Below are positions 17,398 through 25,836 of a DNA stretch of 64,000 nt, in pieces; within the stretch, counting starts at the first letter, position 1; the number at the start of each line of letters is the position of its first letter. The position numbers and the translations under genes were made by a program. The stretch covers positions 248,001 to 312,000 of the forward strand of contig CAZIUE010000001.1 in assembly GCA_964542535.1 (NCBI GenBank), read 5' to 3'. Source of the stretch: Pseudopelobacter sp964542535. Lineage in GTDB: Bacteria; Desulfobacterota; Desulfuromonadia; Geobacterales; Pseudopelobacteraceae. Under the pieces are notes generated by a model that saw only the letters and a list, made by a program, of their open reading frames with translations, had not been told where the DNA came from and ran no database searches.

Positions 17398-17973
17398 ATG
17401 CTACCCTTTTCCCTAGGCGGCACCATCAGCATCAGGAGGAAGGACGCGGCGCCCCTGCCCCAGACGGTGCAGGACGAGGTCGCTTCCACGCTTCTGGTCA
17501 GCGGCGTCCCGGTTGATTACCTGCCCGAGGGCGGTTTTTGCTTCCGATTGGGGATGGTTCAGCATTTCTCCCGGACCTTCCTGCTGGGGGTCTCCTCCGG
17601 CACGGTGCGCTGTTTCGAACGGTCCGGCCAGCTGCGCATCGCGTACCGGCTGCGGTTCCTGCATCTGCTGCTCCTGGTCTCCTGCCTGCTGTTCGTCTGC
17701 TGGCGGCTGGAACTCGCCTTCAGCCCGTTTCCCATTCCCCGCGACTATTACCTGGTCGTCTGGTGCTGGCTGGTACTGGGCAATATCCTCGTTACTCTCC
17801 AGGAGTTTAGGCGTTTCCTGCACGGTTGCGCGCGCGATTCCCGCGGCAGGGTCTTTTTCTGGCGCGGCAGCGGAGCGGCGGACACAGCGCTTCCCGAAAG
17901 CGCCGCGGCTCCGGCCTCCGCGCCCGCGCCGCCAGGCGGCCCTACTTCCCCAGGTAACGCTTCTTCAGGTTGA
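17398..17973 (+). CDS. Hypothetical membrane protein
   Basis: 191 residues; family not recognised. An N-terminal soluble part of ~75 residues (ISIRRKDAAPLPQTVQDEV) precedes two hydrophobic helices at about residues 82-101 (RFLHLLLLVSCLLFVCW) and 115-135 (DYYLVVWCWLVLGNILVTLQ). The C-terminal 35 residues are low-complexity Ala/Pro/Gly. The 3' end overlaps the end of the opposite-strand metallo-beta-lactamase gene by 32 bases, so the Ala/Pro tail may owe its composition to that overlap. It probably shares a transcript with the lipoprotein gene upstream. Confidence 0.5.
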   Translation: MLPFSLGGTISIRRKDAAPLPQTVQDEVASTLLVSGVPVDYLPEGGFCFRLGMVQHFSRTFLLGVSSGTVRCFERSGQLRIAYRLRFLHLLLLVSCLLFVCWRLELAFSPFPIPRDYYLVVWCWLVLGNILVTLQEFRRFLHGCARDSRGRVFFWRGSGAADTALPESAAAPASAPAPPGGPTSPGNASSG

Positions 17974-18838
17974 GCTCCACCATCCACTGCCCCAGGGAAC
18001 GCCGGGGGAGGACCTTCAGTATTGCGGCGCTCAGCGCCTCTATGTCGCGGGAGCCGGCGGCCAACCGGCGCGCCTCGGCGTCGAACAGGACCAGGTACCG
18101 TTTCATCTCCCGCAGGTCGTCCTTGGTGGAGAGCGGCCCGTGTCCGGGGACGATCCGCTGGATCTCCATGGCCAGCAAGGTGTCCAAGGTGCGGCACCAG
18201 CCGGTCAGGTCCCCCTCGGACAGGTTGGGATGGAAGTCGCTGAAGAGGATGTCGCCGCTGAAGAGCAGCTTCTGGCCGGGGAGGTAGACCACCAGGCTTC
18301 CCGGCGTGTGGGAAGGGGAACCGTGGATCAGCTGCACCTCTTCTCCCCCCAGGTCGATAGTCAGCCGTTGGCCGAAAGCCAGGTCCGGAACCACGACCCG
18401 GGTGCCTGCCAGCTCTTCCGGTGTCAGGCCGTAGCCGGCGGCGCGTCGCAGCAGGGCGTCTCCCTGGCTGGCCAGTGCGGAGCGGTCGGCCTCGTGGGCG
18501 ATCACCGTGGCCCCCAGGTCGGCGAAGACGCCGTTGCCCAGGACGTGATCCAGGTGGGTGTGGGTGTTGACCACATAGCGGATCGGCTTGTCCGTTATTG
18601 TGCGGATAGCGGCCAGCAGGTGTTGTCCTTCCTGGGCCGACATGAGGGTATCCACCACCAGAACTCCCCGCTCGCCGATGATGACGCCGGCATTGGCAGC
18701 GAAGCTGTGTCGGGGGGAGTCGTCTCGTCCCCCCAGATAGGCGTAGACGTTGTTGCTCAGTCTGGTCAGCTCGGCGTACGCGCCGGTGGCGGCCAGCAGG
18801 GTCAGGGTCAGGGTGCACAGGGCGATGATCGTCTTCAT
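17942..18838 (-). CDS. Periplasmic metallo-beta-lactamase-fold hydrolase
   Basis: 298 residues with a cleavable signal peptide (MKTIIALCTLTLTLLAATGAYA). The zinc site H93xH95xD97H98 is in NTHTHLDH. Further ligands are likely in GSPSHTPGSL, LLFSGDILF and IVPGHGPL. This is the general MBL fold of B3-like lactamases, quinoprotein relay-associated hydrolases and related proteins; the substrate is not predictable. AAGGAG precedes the start on the - strand. It is divergent from an AraC/GlxA-type regulator, which may control it. Confidence 0.82.
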   Translation of the reverse strand: MKTIIALCTLTLTLLAATGAYAELTRLSNNVYAYLGGRDDSPRHSFAANAGVIIGERGVLVVDTLMSAQEGQHLLAAIRTITDKPIRYVVNTHTHLDHVLGNGVFADLGATVIAHEADRSALASQGDALLRRAAGYGLTPEELAGTRVVVPDLAFGQRLTIDLGGEEVQLIHGSPSHTPGSLVVYLPGQKLLFSGDILFSDFHPNLSEGDLTGWCRTLDTLLAMEIQRIVPGHGPLSTKDDLREMKRYLVLFDAEARRLAAGSRDIEALSAAILKVLPRRSLGQWMVELNLKKRYLGK

Positions 18839-18962
18839 CCGGTTTCTCCTTGTGGTGAGCGTGATGCCGGATCATGTCGTTTTTTGCCCTTGAAAAAAAG
18901 TGGCCTGAATGACAATATTCGATCGGATCGGGCCGTTTTTGGCCGCCCGCTGGAGCAGTGTC

Positions 18963-19919
18963 GTGTCCATCAGAACCGTTGCCGTCGTAGCCTACAACGA
19001 TATCAATCCGTTCCTGCTGTCGGTGCCGTTCATGGTGTTGGCCGGGGTGCGCTTTGCCGGGGAACAGCCCCGCTTCCAACTGCTGACCTGCTCCGCTGAG
19101 GGGACGCCGCTGCGCAGCAGCGCCGGTTTCCGGCTGCTTGCGGAGTACGGCCTGGAACCCCTGGGACGTGCCGATGTGGTGGTGGTTCCCAGTTGGCGTG
19201 ATGTGGATGAACACCCGCCCGGGCCGCTGCTGGAGGCCTTGGCCGCGGCCCATGGCAGGGGCGCGCTCGTCGTTGGTCTCTGCTTGGGGAGCTACGTGCT
19301 GGCGGCTGCCGGACTGCTGGAGAACCGTCCGGCCACCACCCACTGGAACTGGGCCGAGGACCTGGCCCGGCGCTATCCTTCCATCCGGGTCAGGCCGGAT
19401 GTGCTCTACGTGGATGACGGCGACCTGATCACCTCGGCCGGGGTTGCCGCGGGGATCGACTGCTGCCTGCACATCCTGCGCCGCTTCCATGGCGCCGACC
19501 TGGCCAGCCGTGTTGCCCGGCGCCTGGTGGTGCCCCCCCACCGCCAGGGGGGGCAGGCGCAGTACATCGAACAGCCGCTGCCGCGCAACGCGGCCTGCGA
19601 CCGGTTCGCGACTCTTCTGGACTGGCTGCGGGCCAACCTGGACCGGCAGCACAGCATCGATTCCCTGGCGGAGCGGCTCATGATGAGCCGCCGCACGTTC
19701 ACCCGGCGTTTCCAGCGGGTCACCGGAACCACCCTGGGCGCCTGGCTGCTTGGTCAGCGCCTGGGATTGGCCCAGCGACTGCTGGAGACTGGTTCCGCTC
19801 CCCTGGAACTGATCGCGCAGCAGGCCGGATTCGGCTCGTCGGCTTCCCTGCGCCGGCACTTCGGCGCCGCGTTCAGCACAACCCCCTCGCGCTACCGCAG
19901 GGAGTTCCGGGGCGCCTGA
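18963..19919 (+). CDS. GlxA/FtrA-type transcriptional regulator (DJ-1/PfpI domain plus AraC HTH)
   Basis: About 318 residues from the GTG at 18963, chosen for its GGAG site seven bases upstream; an ATG at 18909 would add 18 residues but has no ribosome site. Residues ~5-190 are a class I glutamine-amidotransferase-like domain with a nucleophile-elbow motif VVGLCLGSYVLA. The C-terminal ~100 residues are an AraC DNA-binding domain (SIDSLAERLMMSRRTFTRRF, then IAQQAGFGSSASLRRHF). Such regulators respond to small metabolites. Placement suggests control of the divergent hydrolase. Confidence 0.82.
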   Translation: MSIRTVAVVAYNDINPFLLSVPFMVLAGVRFAGEQPRFQLLTCSAEGTPLRSSAGFRLLAEYGLEPLGRADVVVVPSWRDVDEHPPGPLLEALAAAHGRGALVVGLCLGSYVLAAAGLLENRPATTHWNWAEDLARRYPSIRVRPDVLYVDDGDLITSAGVAAGIDCCLHILRRFHGADLASRVARRLVVPPHRQGGQAQYIEQPLPRNAACDRFATLLDWLRANLDRQHSIDSLAERLMMSRRTFTRRFQRVTGTTLGAWLLGQRLGLAQRLLETGSAPLELIAQQAGFGSSASLRRHFGAAFSTTPSRYRREFRGA

Positions 19920-20080
19920 GCGATGCCGCTGCCCGTGGGAAGAACGATTGCGCTGCGGGCCGGTTTTGAGGTAGGGTAGAAAGTCCGACCGGCGCCGCAG
20001 GGGCGCTTCCCGCCGGACCAACCCAGTGCCGAGGCGGCCGGAATCGTTCGCCCCTGCCTGTTTCATCCGAGGAGGAGATC

Positions 20081-20641
20081 ATGAAACGACTGTTCGTACT
20101 CGTGCTGTCGATCCTGACGCTGCTGGCTCCCTGTGTTGTCTGTGCCCAGTCCCTTGCCATTGTCCCGTCCAACACCAGCATACAGTTCAAGGTACGCAAC
20201 CTGGGGATCATGAACGTGACCGGCTCGTTCAACCGCTTTACGGGGACCCTGAAGCTGGACCAGGCTGATATCACCCGCTCGATGGTTGACGTGAGCATCG
20301 AGACCGCTTCGATTTCCACCGGCATCGACAGGCGCGATACCCATCTGCGCAGCGACGACTTCTTCGATACCGCCCGCCATCCGACCATGAGGTTCACCTC
20401 CACGGCCCTGGAACGGCTCGGCCCTGACCGGTTGAAGCTGACCGGAAATCTGACCATACGGGGCGTTACCCGGCCGGTGACGCTGACGGTGACGGCCCAG
20501 CCCGGGGAGGGGGGGGCGGATTTCACCCGTTCGGCAACGGCCACGGCCACCATCAACCGCCAGGAGTTCGGCGTCAGCTACGGCGCCGTGATTGGCGACA
20601 GCGTGCAGATCAGTATCACCACCCGGCTGAAAGGGCACTAG
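20081..20641 (+). CDS. YceI-family periplasmic protein
   Basis: 186 residues with signal peptide MKRLFVLVLSILTLLAPCVVCA. The lipocalin-like YceI pattern is present: SIQFKVRNLGIMNVTGSFNRF, then RRDTHLRSDDFFDTARHPTM and LTIRGVTRPVTL. Family members bind polyprenoids or other hydrophobic molecules in the periplasm. A GAGGAG site lies before the ATG. Genes on both sides are separated by 160-180 bases, so it is probably transcribed alone. Confidence 0.9.
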   Translation: MKRLFVLVLSILTLLAPCVVCAQSLAIVPSNTSIQFKVRNLGIMNVTGSFNRFTGTLKLDQADITRSMVDVSIETASISTGIDRRDTHLRSDDFFDTARHPTMRFTSTALERLGPDRLKLTGNLTIRGVTRPVTLTVTAQPGEGGADFTRSATATATINRQEFGVSYGAVIGDSVQISITTRLKGH

Positions 20642-20824
20642 GGCCCGGCGATTGTTCTTTGACTGATCTGGTCGGCAGTGAACCGGTCCGGTGCCTGTTT
20701 GCTTCGGTTTTCATGGAGGAGGGGGCGTGCGGCTGGTTCCGGTTTCGATCGGTCGTTGTGATTTTTCAGGAGGGCGGAGCCAGGGCCTGGCCCGATTACC
20801 CGTCCCAGGGAGTTGAAACAACAG

Positions 20825-21526
20825 ATGAAGCTATCTCGAATCGTAACCTGTCTTGCGTGTCTCGTCATCAGTGCCTGTGCCACCGCCCAGAAGCCGCTTC
20901 CGGTTCCGGTTCCCGGCAGCAGCCTTGAGACCCTCTCCAGTTCGGTGTCGCTCTCGCTGCGCACCGCCGGCGGCAGCGTGTCCGGCAACGGTCTCATGAC
21001 CTACCGCCGCCCCGATCAGTTCCACTTCGTGATGCTTTCCCCCTTCGGTTCCACGGTGCTGGAGGCTTTTGCCCAGGGAGAGCGGCTGACCCTGGTCTAC
21101 CCCTCCCAGTCCGTGGCCTACACGGGGAGATTTGATGAGCTCCCCGATGCCAGCGGCATGCAGGGGTGGCGCCTGCTGCGCTGGGTTATGGATGCCGCGC
21201 CGTCGGATACGGCCGGCATGAGCGGAACCGTTCAACGTATGAGCAGCGTGGTCGGCTCGGAGAGCGTGACCTTTGCCGCCGGCCTGGTGACGCACAAGAG
21301 CACGCCGGCCGGGGACCGGGTCAGCTATGGCGACTACGAGATGGTCAACGGCGTTCCCCTTGCCGCGCGGATGGAGATGCTGACCACCGCTAACGATCGG
21401 ATCCTGCTCGGACTCCAGGAGCCGGAGGTCAATCTGGCCCTGGATCAGTCCGATTTCACCCCCCGTATCGACGGAATGAAACTCCTGCCGCTTTCGGCGC
21501 TGCCGGTTGCGGTTCCAGGAGAATGA
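20825..21526 (+). CDS. LolB-like outer-membrane lipoprotein (DUF4292-type)
   Basis: 233 residues from the ATG at 20825. Lipobox LVISAC with C18. The mature part resembles the LolA/LolB half-barrel: strands such as SSVSLSLRTAGGSVSGNG, YRRPDQFHFVMLSPFGSTVL and GERLTLVYP. LolB inserts lipoproteins into the outer membrane. The family resemblance is in fold pattern rather than in a signature motif, so a generic lipoprotein role remains possible. Confidence 0.65.
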   Translation: MKLSRIVTCLACLVISACATAQKPLPVPVPGSSLETLSSSVSLSLRTAGGSVSGNGLMTYRRPDQFHFVMLSPFGSTVLEAFAQGERLTLVYPSQSVAYTGRFDELPDASGMQGWRLLRWVMDAAPSDTAGMSGTVQRMSSVVGSESVTFAAGLVTHKSTPAGDRVSYGDYEMVNGVPLAARMEMLTTANDRILLGLQEPEVNLALDQSDFTPRIDGMKLLPLSALPVAVPGE

Positions 21527-21534
21527 ACCCCTGA

Positions 21535-21690
21535 GACGCGCGGTTGTTCACGCGCGGTCGCGACGATGGCGAGGAAAACCGGATGTATACGCGGAACACC
21601 GTGAATTGCCTGGCAGGCGAAACGAGGATGGTGAAACCAGGCTGGTCTCTGTGCGTCTTCGCGTTGTTGCGTGAGATGGATGCCGTTTTT
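21535..21690. repeat. Possible degenerate dispersed repeat
   Basis: Non-coding stretch with two copies of ACGCGCGGT at its left end and a right part rich in GCG/GTTG words (GTGCGTCTTCGCGTTGTTGCG). Such sequence resembles decayed dispersed repeats that give spurious short open frames in this group. Only one copy is visible in the window, so the call rests on texture. Confidence 0.25.
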
Positions 21691-21715
21691 TGATGAATGA
21701 ACGAGGAGGCGCGTG

Positions 21716-22477
21716 ATGCACCCACTGGAGCCGGCCGCCTGCGCCGAGCTGATCAGGAATTCGAACACCATGGTCGCCCTGACCGGGGCGGGCATATCCA
21801 CCGCGGCGGGGATCCCCGACTTCAGGGGCCCCAAAGGGCTGTACGTCACCCGGCGTTACGATCCCGAGCTGGTGTTCGAGATCGAGAACTTCCGGCGCGT
21901 TCCCCGGTATTTCTACGAATTCACCAGCGACTTCGCCACGGCGGTCAGGGACATTGCCCCCACCTTCACCCATCGTTTCCTGGCCGAACAGGAACAGGCG
22001 GGGAAGCTTGAGGGGGTCATCACCCAGAACATCGATATCCTCCACCAGACGGCGGGGAGCGGGAATGTCCTGGAACTGCACGGCTCCTACCGCTCGGCCA
22101 CCTGCCAGTCCTGCCGGGCGCAGCAGAGAGAGCTGGATTACGGCTGGTGGCTTCAGGCCATGGCCGGCAGCAGCAACCCGCCCGTGGTTCACTGCCCGTC
22201 ATGTGACGGGCTTTTGAAGCCGGATATCGTCTTTTTCGGTGAGGCGGTCAACGGGTTCGGCCAGGCCGAAGCCATGGTGGCTGCCTGCGATCTGCTGCTG
22301 GTGCTGGGGTCGTCCCTGAACGTCACCCCGGCCTCGCTGCTTCCCTACGGCACGTCAGCCCCCACGGTCATCGTCAACCGTGGCAGCGTCATGATCCCCC
22401 CCGCCCCCAACCGCTTCTTCGTGGACGAGGATCTGGACGCCTATTTCGGGAAGGTGGCGGAGCAGTTGCGGCGCTGA
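21716..22477 (+). CDS. cobB: Sir2-family NAD-dependent protein deacylase
   Basis: 253 residues. The ATG at 21716 has AGGAGG six bases upstream. NAD-binding GAGIS (24-28), then TQNID (103-107), catalytic H122 in LELHGSYRS, and zinc cysteines C130, C133, C160 and C163 are all present. It removes acetyl or other acyl groups from lysines using NAD and forms O-acyl-ADP-ribose. It has no operon partners: both flanks are non-coding for 190-260 bases. Confidence 0.93.
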   Translation: MHPLEPAACAELIRNSNTMVALTGAGISTAAGIPDFRGPKGLYVTRRYDPELVFEIENFRRVPRYFYEFTSDFATAVRDIAPTFTHRFLAEQEQAGKLEGVITQNIDILHQTAGSGNVLELHGSYRSATCQSCRAQQRELDYGWWLQAMAGSSNPPVVHCPSCDGLLKPDIVFFGEAVNGFGQAEAMVAACDLLLVLGSSLNVTPASLLPYGTSAPTVIVNRGSVMIPPAPNRFFVDEDLDAYFGKVAEQLRR

Positions 22478-22739
22478 CCAAGGGAACGTCGATGTGCGAT
22501 GAACCTGAATTCGTCAGTTGGGAGCTGTCTCCGTTCGCGCGGACGGGCTTCTTTCTGTAATTCCAAGGCTTCATTTCATTACAGCCGATACACTCACCCA
22601 AAGGGCTTCAGGCGGTATCGGCTCTGTACGCTCCATTTTGCCGGGAATTACGACGAAAGAGCCCTGATGCGCTCTCTCCGACACCCCCCAACTGCCGTTT
22701 CCAGGGTGAATACACTTTGAGCAGCGCGAGGAGAAATGC

Positions 22740-23885
22740 ATGATCCCGGAACGGGTCGATCGGATGACGTCATTCATCGTCATGGATGTGCTTGAAAAAG
22801 CCCAGGAGATGGAGCGGGCGGGCAACGACGTGATCCACCTGGAGGTGGGGGAGCCGGATTTCGGCGTGCCGGAGTGCGTCAGTGAAGCTATCTGCCGGGC
22901 GGTCAGGGACGGGCACACCCACTACACCCACAGTCTCGGCATGGTCGAGCTGCGGGAGGCGATCTGCGAGCACTACCTGAAAAGCTATGGCGTGGCGGTT
23001 CATCCCGACCAGGTGGTGGTGAGTTCCGGCACCTCGCCGGCCATGCTGAGCATGTTCTCCACGCTGCTCACCGCTGGCGACGAGGTGATTATCTCGGACC
23101 CCCACTATGCCTGCTATCCCAACTTCATCCAGTTTCTGGAGGGGAGGGTGGTCAAGGTGCCGGTATACGAGGACGATGGCTTCCAGTACCGGCCCGAGGC
23201 CATCCGCGACAGGATCACGGAGCGGACCAGGGCGATCCTGATCAACTCCCCCAGCAACCCCACCGGCACGGTGCTGTCCGCGGAGCGCATGCGGGCCATA
23301 GCCGGTTTGGGGCCGTACTGCATTTCCGACGAGATCTACCATGGTCTCAACTACCAGGGGGCCGAGCACACCATCCTGGAGTTCACTGATCACGCCTTTG
23401 TGCTGAACGGTTTCTCCAAGATCTTCGCCATGACCGGCCTGCGCCTGGGGTACCTGATCGCCCCGCCCCGCTTTATCCGCCCCCTGCAGAAGCTCCAGCA
23501 GAACTTTTTCCTGGCTCCCAATTCGGTGGCCCAGATCGGCGGCATTGCCGCCCTCAGGGAGGCCGATGCCGATGTTGTCAGGATGAGAGATACCTACGAT
23601 CGGCGCCGGCGCTTCATGATTCAACGGCTGCGGCAGATCGGCTTCGGCATCCCGGTGGAGCCCACCGGCGCCTTTTACGTGTTCGCCAATGCCCGCCACC
23701 TCTCCACCGATTCCTACGCCCTGGCCTACGACATCCTGGAAAAGGCCCGGGTTGGAGTGACCCCCGGCATCGATTTCGGCCAGGGGGGGGAGGGATACTT
23801 GCGCTTCACCTACGCCAATTCCCTGGAAAATATCACCGAAGGGCTGAACCGCCTGGAACGGTACGTCGTCGAACGCAGGGGATAG
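22740..23885 (+). CDS. Class I/II pyridoxal-phosphate aminotransferase
   Basis: 381 residues. The cofactor lysine is K227 in NGFSKIFAMTGLRLGY. Other family marks are NSPSNPTGT, ISDEIYHGL and the arginine in YLRFTYANS near the C-terminus. The sequence fits the aspartate/alanine/aromatic aminotransferase branch; substrate not assignable. GAGGAG precedes the ATG. The next gene is 221 bases downstream beyond a promoter and terminator-like hairpin, so this gene probably stands alone. Confidence 0.92.
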   Translation: MIPERVDRMTSFIVMDVLEKAQEMERAGNDVIHLEVGEPDFGVPECVSEAICRAVRDGHTHYTHSLGMVELREAICEHYLKSYGVAVHPDQVVVSSGTSPAMLSMFSTLLTAGDEVIISDPHYACYPNFIQFLEGRVVKVPVYEDDGFQYRPEAIRDRITERTRAILINSPSNPTGTVLSAERMRAIAGLGPYCISDEIYHGLNYQGAEHTILEFTDHAFVLNGFSKIFAMTGLRLGYLIAPPRFIRPLQKLQQNFFLAPNSVAQIGGIAALREADADVVRMRDTYDRRRRFMIQRLRQIGFGIPVEPTGAFYVFANARHLSTDSYALAYDILEKARVGVTPGIDFGQGGEGYLRFTYANSLENITEGLNRLERYVVERRG

Positions 23886-24008
23886 GCAGGGAGCGGCAGT
23901 GCGCTGCGACGGAACGTTTCGCTGCCCTTTACGCCGGATACCGGGCGTTGGGGCGGAGGATGTCGGCGGTTCCGTTTGGGGGCAGACCGCTTTTTTGGGA
24001 AATAATGC

Positions 24009-24037
24009 TTGCTTTTGCCGGATTCGCATGATAATAA
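24009..24037 (+). promoter_or_regulatory. Sigma-70-type promoter for the rimP-nusA operon
   Basis: TTGCTT at 24009-24014, 17-base spacer, TAATAA at 24032-24037, in an A+T-rich stretch. The start would be near 24044, giving a leader of about 63 bases that contains a terminator-like hairpin. Confidence 0.5.
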
Positions 24038-24061
24038 AAGTAAAATTTTTGTTCACCCCGG

Positions 24062-24088
24062 AGTGAGCTCGCAAGGCTCACTTTTTTT
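24062..24088 (+). terminator. Terminator-like hairpin in the rimP leader
   Basis: AGTGAGC and GCTCACT form a perfect 7-bp stem around a 7-base loop, followed directly by seven Ts. It is 19 bases before the rimP start and downstream of the likely promoter. It could end readthrough from upstream or act as an attenuator of the operon. Confidence 0.7.
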
Positions 24089-24106
24089 GTTTGTTGAGAG
24101 GGAGTT

Positions 24107-24592
24107 ATGGCACTTCATCGGGATGATATTTGCGAGCGGGTGCGCACGCTGGCCCTGCCGGTGAGCGCTTCCCTGGGACTGGAGTTGGTGGAGGTCGAGT
24201 ACAAGCGCAGCGGCAGGGAAGCAGTGCTGCGTCTGTTCATCGACAGGGAGGGGGGCGTGACGCTGGACGACTGCGCCGATCTGAGCAGGGAGCTGTCCAC
24301 CCTGCTGGACGTGGAAGATCTGATCCCCTGCGAATACAATCTGGAGGTCTCCTCGCCCGGGCTCGACCGTCCGTTGAAGAGCGAGGACGACTACCGGCGC
24401 TTTTGCGGCCGCCTGATCAAGGTCCGCACCTATGAACCGTTCCTGGATGATGCCGGAAACCGGCGCAAGACCTTTCTGGGGCGGCTGGATGGACTCGTGG
24501 ACGGCTGTGTCGTCCTGTCTCTCACCGAGGGGCAGACGGCCTCCATACCGCTGGAGCGCATTGCCAAGGCGCGGCTCGAATTCGAATTTTGA
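24107..24592 (+). CDS. rimP: Ribosome maturation factor RimP
   Basis: 161 residues. RimP acts in 30S subunit assembly. The N-terminal domain has LGLELVEVEYKRSG and LRLFIDREGGVTLDDCADLS; the LEVSSPGLDRPL motif is diagnostic; a small beta-barrel C-terminal domain follows. GAGAGGGAG precedes the ATG. It is first in the operon, 35 bases before nusA, the order found widely in bacteria. Confidence 0.95.
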   Translation: MALHRDDICERVRTLALPVSASLGLELVEVEYKRSGREAVLRLFIDREGGVTLDDCADLSRELSTLLDVEDLIPCEYNLEVSSPGLDRPLKSEDDYRRFCGRLIKVRTYEPFLDDAGNRRKTFLGRLDGLVDGCVVLSLTEGQTASIPLERIAKARLEFEF

Positions 24593-24627
24593 TCTGATTT
24601 CATAGACGTCAGCAAGGAGAAGCAACC

Positions 24628-25824
24628 GTGGAAACGAACATCAGTCTCAAGCACGCCATTGAGCAGATCGTCAAGGAAAAGGGGATCGATCGCCAGGTGG
24701 TCCTCGAAGCCATGGAGCAGGCGGTGTTGACGGCCGCCAATAAAAAATACCGCAACACCCGTGATCTTGAGGCGCGTTACAACTCCGATACCGGCGAGGT
24801 TGAACTGTTCGAATTCGTCATCGTCGTTGAAGAAGTCGAGGATTCCTACAAGGAGATCAGCCTGGAGGAGGCCCGCGAGGTCGACCCCGAGGTCGAGATC
24901 GGCGACTCCCTGGGCGAGAAGATCGATTCCAGTGGGTTTACCCGCATCGCGGCCCAGACCGCCAAGCAGGTCATCATCCAGAAGGTGCGCGAGGCTGAGC
25001 GGGAGACGATTTTCAACGAGTACAGCGAACGCCAGTGGGAAATCATCACCGGCATGGTGCGTCGTTTCGAGAAGGGAGATCTGCTGATCGACCTGGGACG
25101 GGCCGACGCGGTGCTCCCTTCCAAGGAGCAGATGCCGCGGGAGGTGTACCGTCCGGGCGATCGCATCAGAGCCATTATCACCGATATCCGCGTCACCCCC
25201 AAGGGGCCGCAGATCATCCTCTCCCGTACCCACCCCAGCATGCTGGCCAAGTTGTTCGAGGCCGAGGTGCCCGAGGTGGCCGAGGGGATCGTGGAGATCA
25301 ACGCCATCGTGCGTGATCCGGGTAGCCGCGCCAAACTGGCCGTCTCCTCCAACGATCCGGACGTGGATCCGGTGGGCGCCTGCGTCGGCATGCGCGGCTC
25401 CCGTGTCCAGAATGTGGTCTCGGAGCTGCGCGGAGAGAAGATCGACATCATTCCCTGGTCCGAGGATATCGCCCGGTTCGCCTGCAACGCTCTCTCGCCG
25501 GCCCAGGTGTCCAAGGTGTTCGTTGACGAGGATAATCGTGCCCTTGAGGTCGTCGTTGCCGACGACCAGCTCTCCCTGGCCATCGGCAAGCGCGGCCAGA
25601 ACGTGAGTCTGGCTGCCCGTCTGACCGGCTGCCGCATCGATATCAAGAGTGAAGCCAAGGCAGCCGAGGCGGAATTGCAGGCCTACGCCTCCTACGACGG
25701 CACGCCGCAGGACGTGGAAGAGCCTGAAGAGGGCGGGATGGAAATCGACGACCAAAGTGCCGTCGAAGTCGAATCTGTTGAGGCCGCCGAGGCTGAGCCC
25801 GAAGTGGAAGAAACGGCGGAGTAA
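24628..25824 (+). CDS. nusA: Transcription termination/antitermination factor NusA
   Basis: 398 residues with a GTG start and AAGGAGAAG upstream. Domain order is the N-terminal RNA-polymerase-binding domain (~1-125), S1 (~135-200; KGDLLIDLGRADAVLPSKEQ) and two KH domains (~200-345; GACVGMRGSRVQNVVSELRG, AIGKRGQNVSLAARLTG). An acidic tail of ~45 residues replaces the paired C-terminal repeats of enterobacterial NusA. It controls pausing, termination and rRNA antitermination. The hairpin upstream of rimP is a possible site for feedback on its own operon. Confidence 0.96.
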   Translation: METNISLKHAIEQIVKEKGIDRQVVLEAMEQAVLTAANKKYRNTRDLEARYNSDTGEVELFEFVIVVEEVEDSYKEISLEEAREVDPEVEIGDSLGEKIDSSGFTRIAAQTAKQVIIQKVREAERETIFNEYSERQWEIITGMVRRFEKGDLLIDLGRADAVLPSKEQMPREVYRPGDRIRAIITDIRVTPKGPQIILSRTHPSMLAKLFEAEVPEVAEGIVEINAIVRDPGSRAKLAVSSNDPDVDPVGACVGMRGSRVQNVVSELRGEKIDIIPWSEDIARFACNALSPAQVSKVFVDEDNRALEVVVADDQLSLAIGKRGQNVSLAARLTGCRIDIKSEAKAAEAELQAYASYDGTPQDVEEPEEGGMEIDDQSAVEVESVEAAEAEPEVEETAE

Positions 25825-25836
25825 CGGAGAACGGAT

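Noticed and set aside
17513..19099. 528-residue + strand open frame spanning the hydrolase gene
   Set aside because: Overlaps two better-supported genes in other frames, with no start signal or domain.
17748..20066. 772-residue open frame on the - strand
   Set aside because: It is antisense to the regulator gene and runs in a different frame through the hydrolase gene; composition is Arg/Pro/Gly-rich with no domain.
20659..20928. Short + strand open frame between the YceI and LolB-like genes
   Set aside because: Overlaps the lipoprotein start in another frame and has no translation signal.
22499..22720. 73-residue open frame between the sirtuin and aminotransferase genes
   Set aside because: No ribosome site, no recognisable sequence; treated as intergenic.
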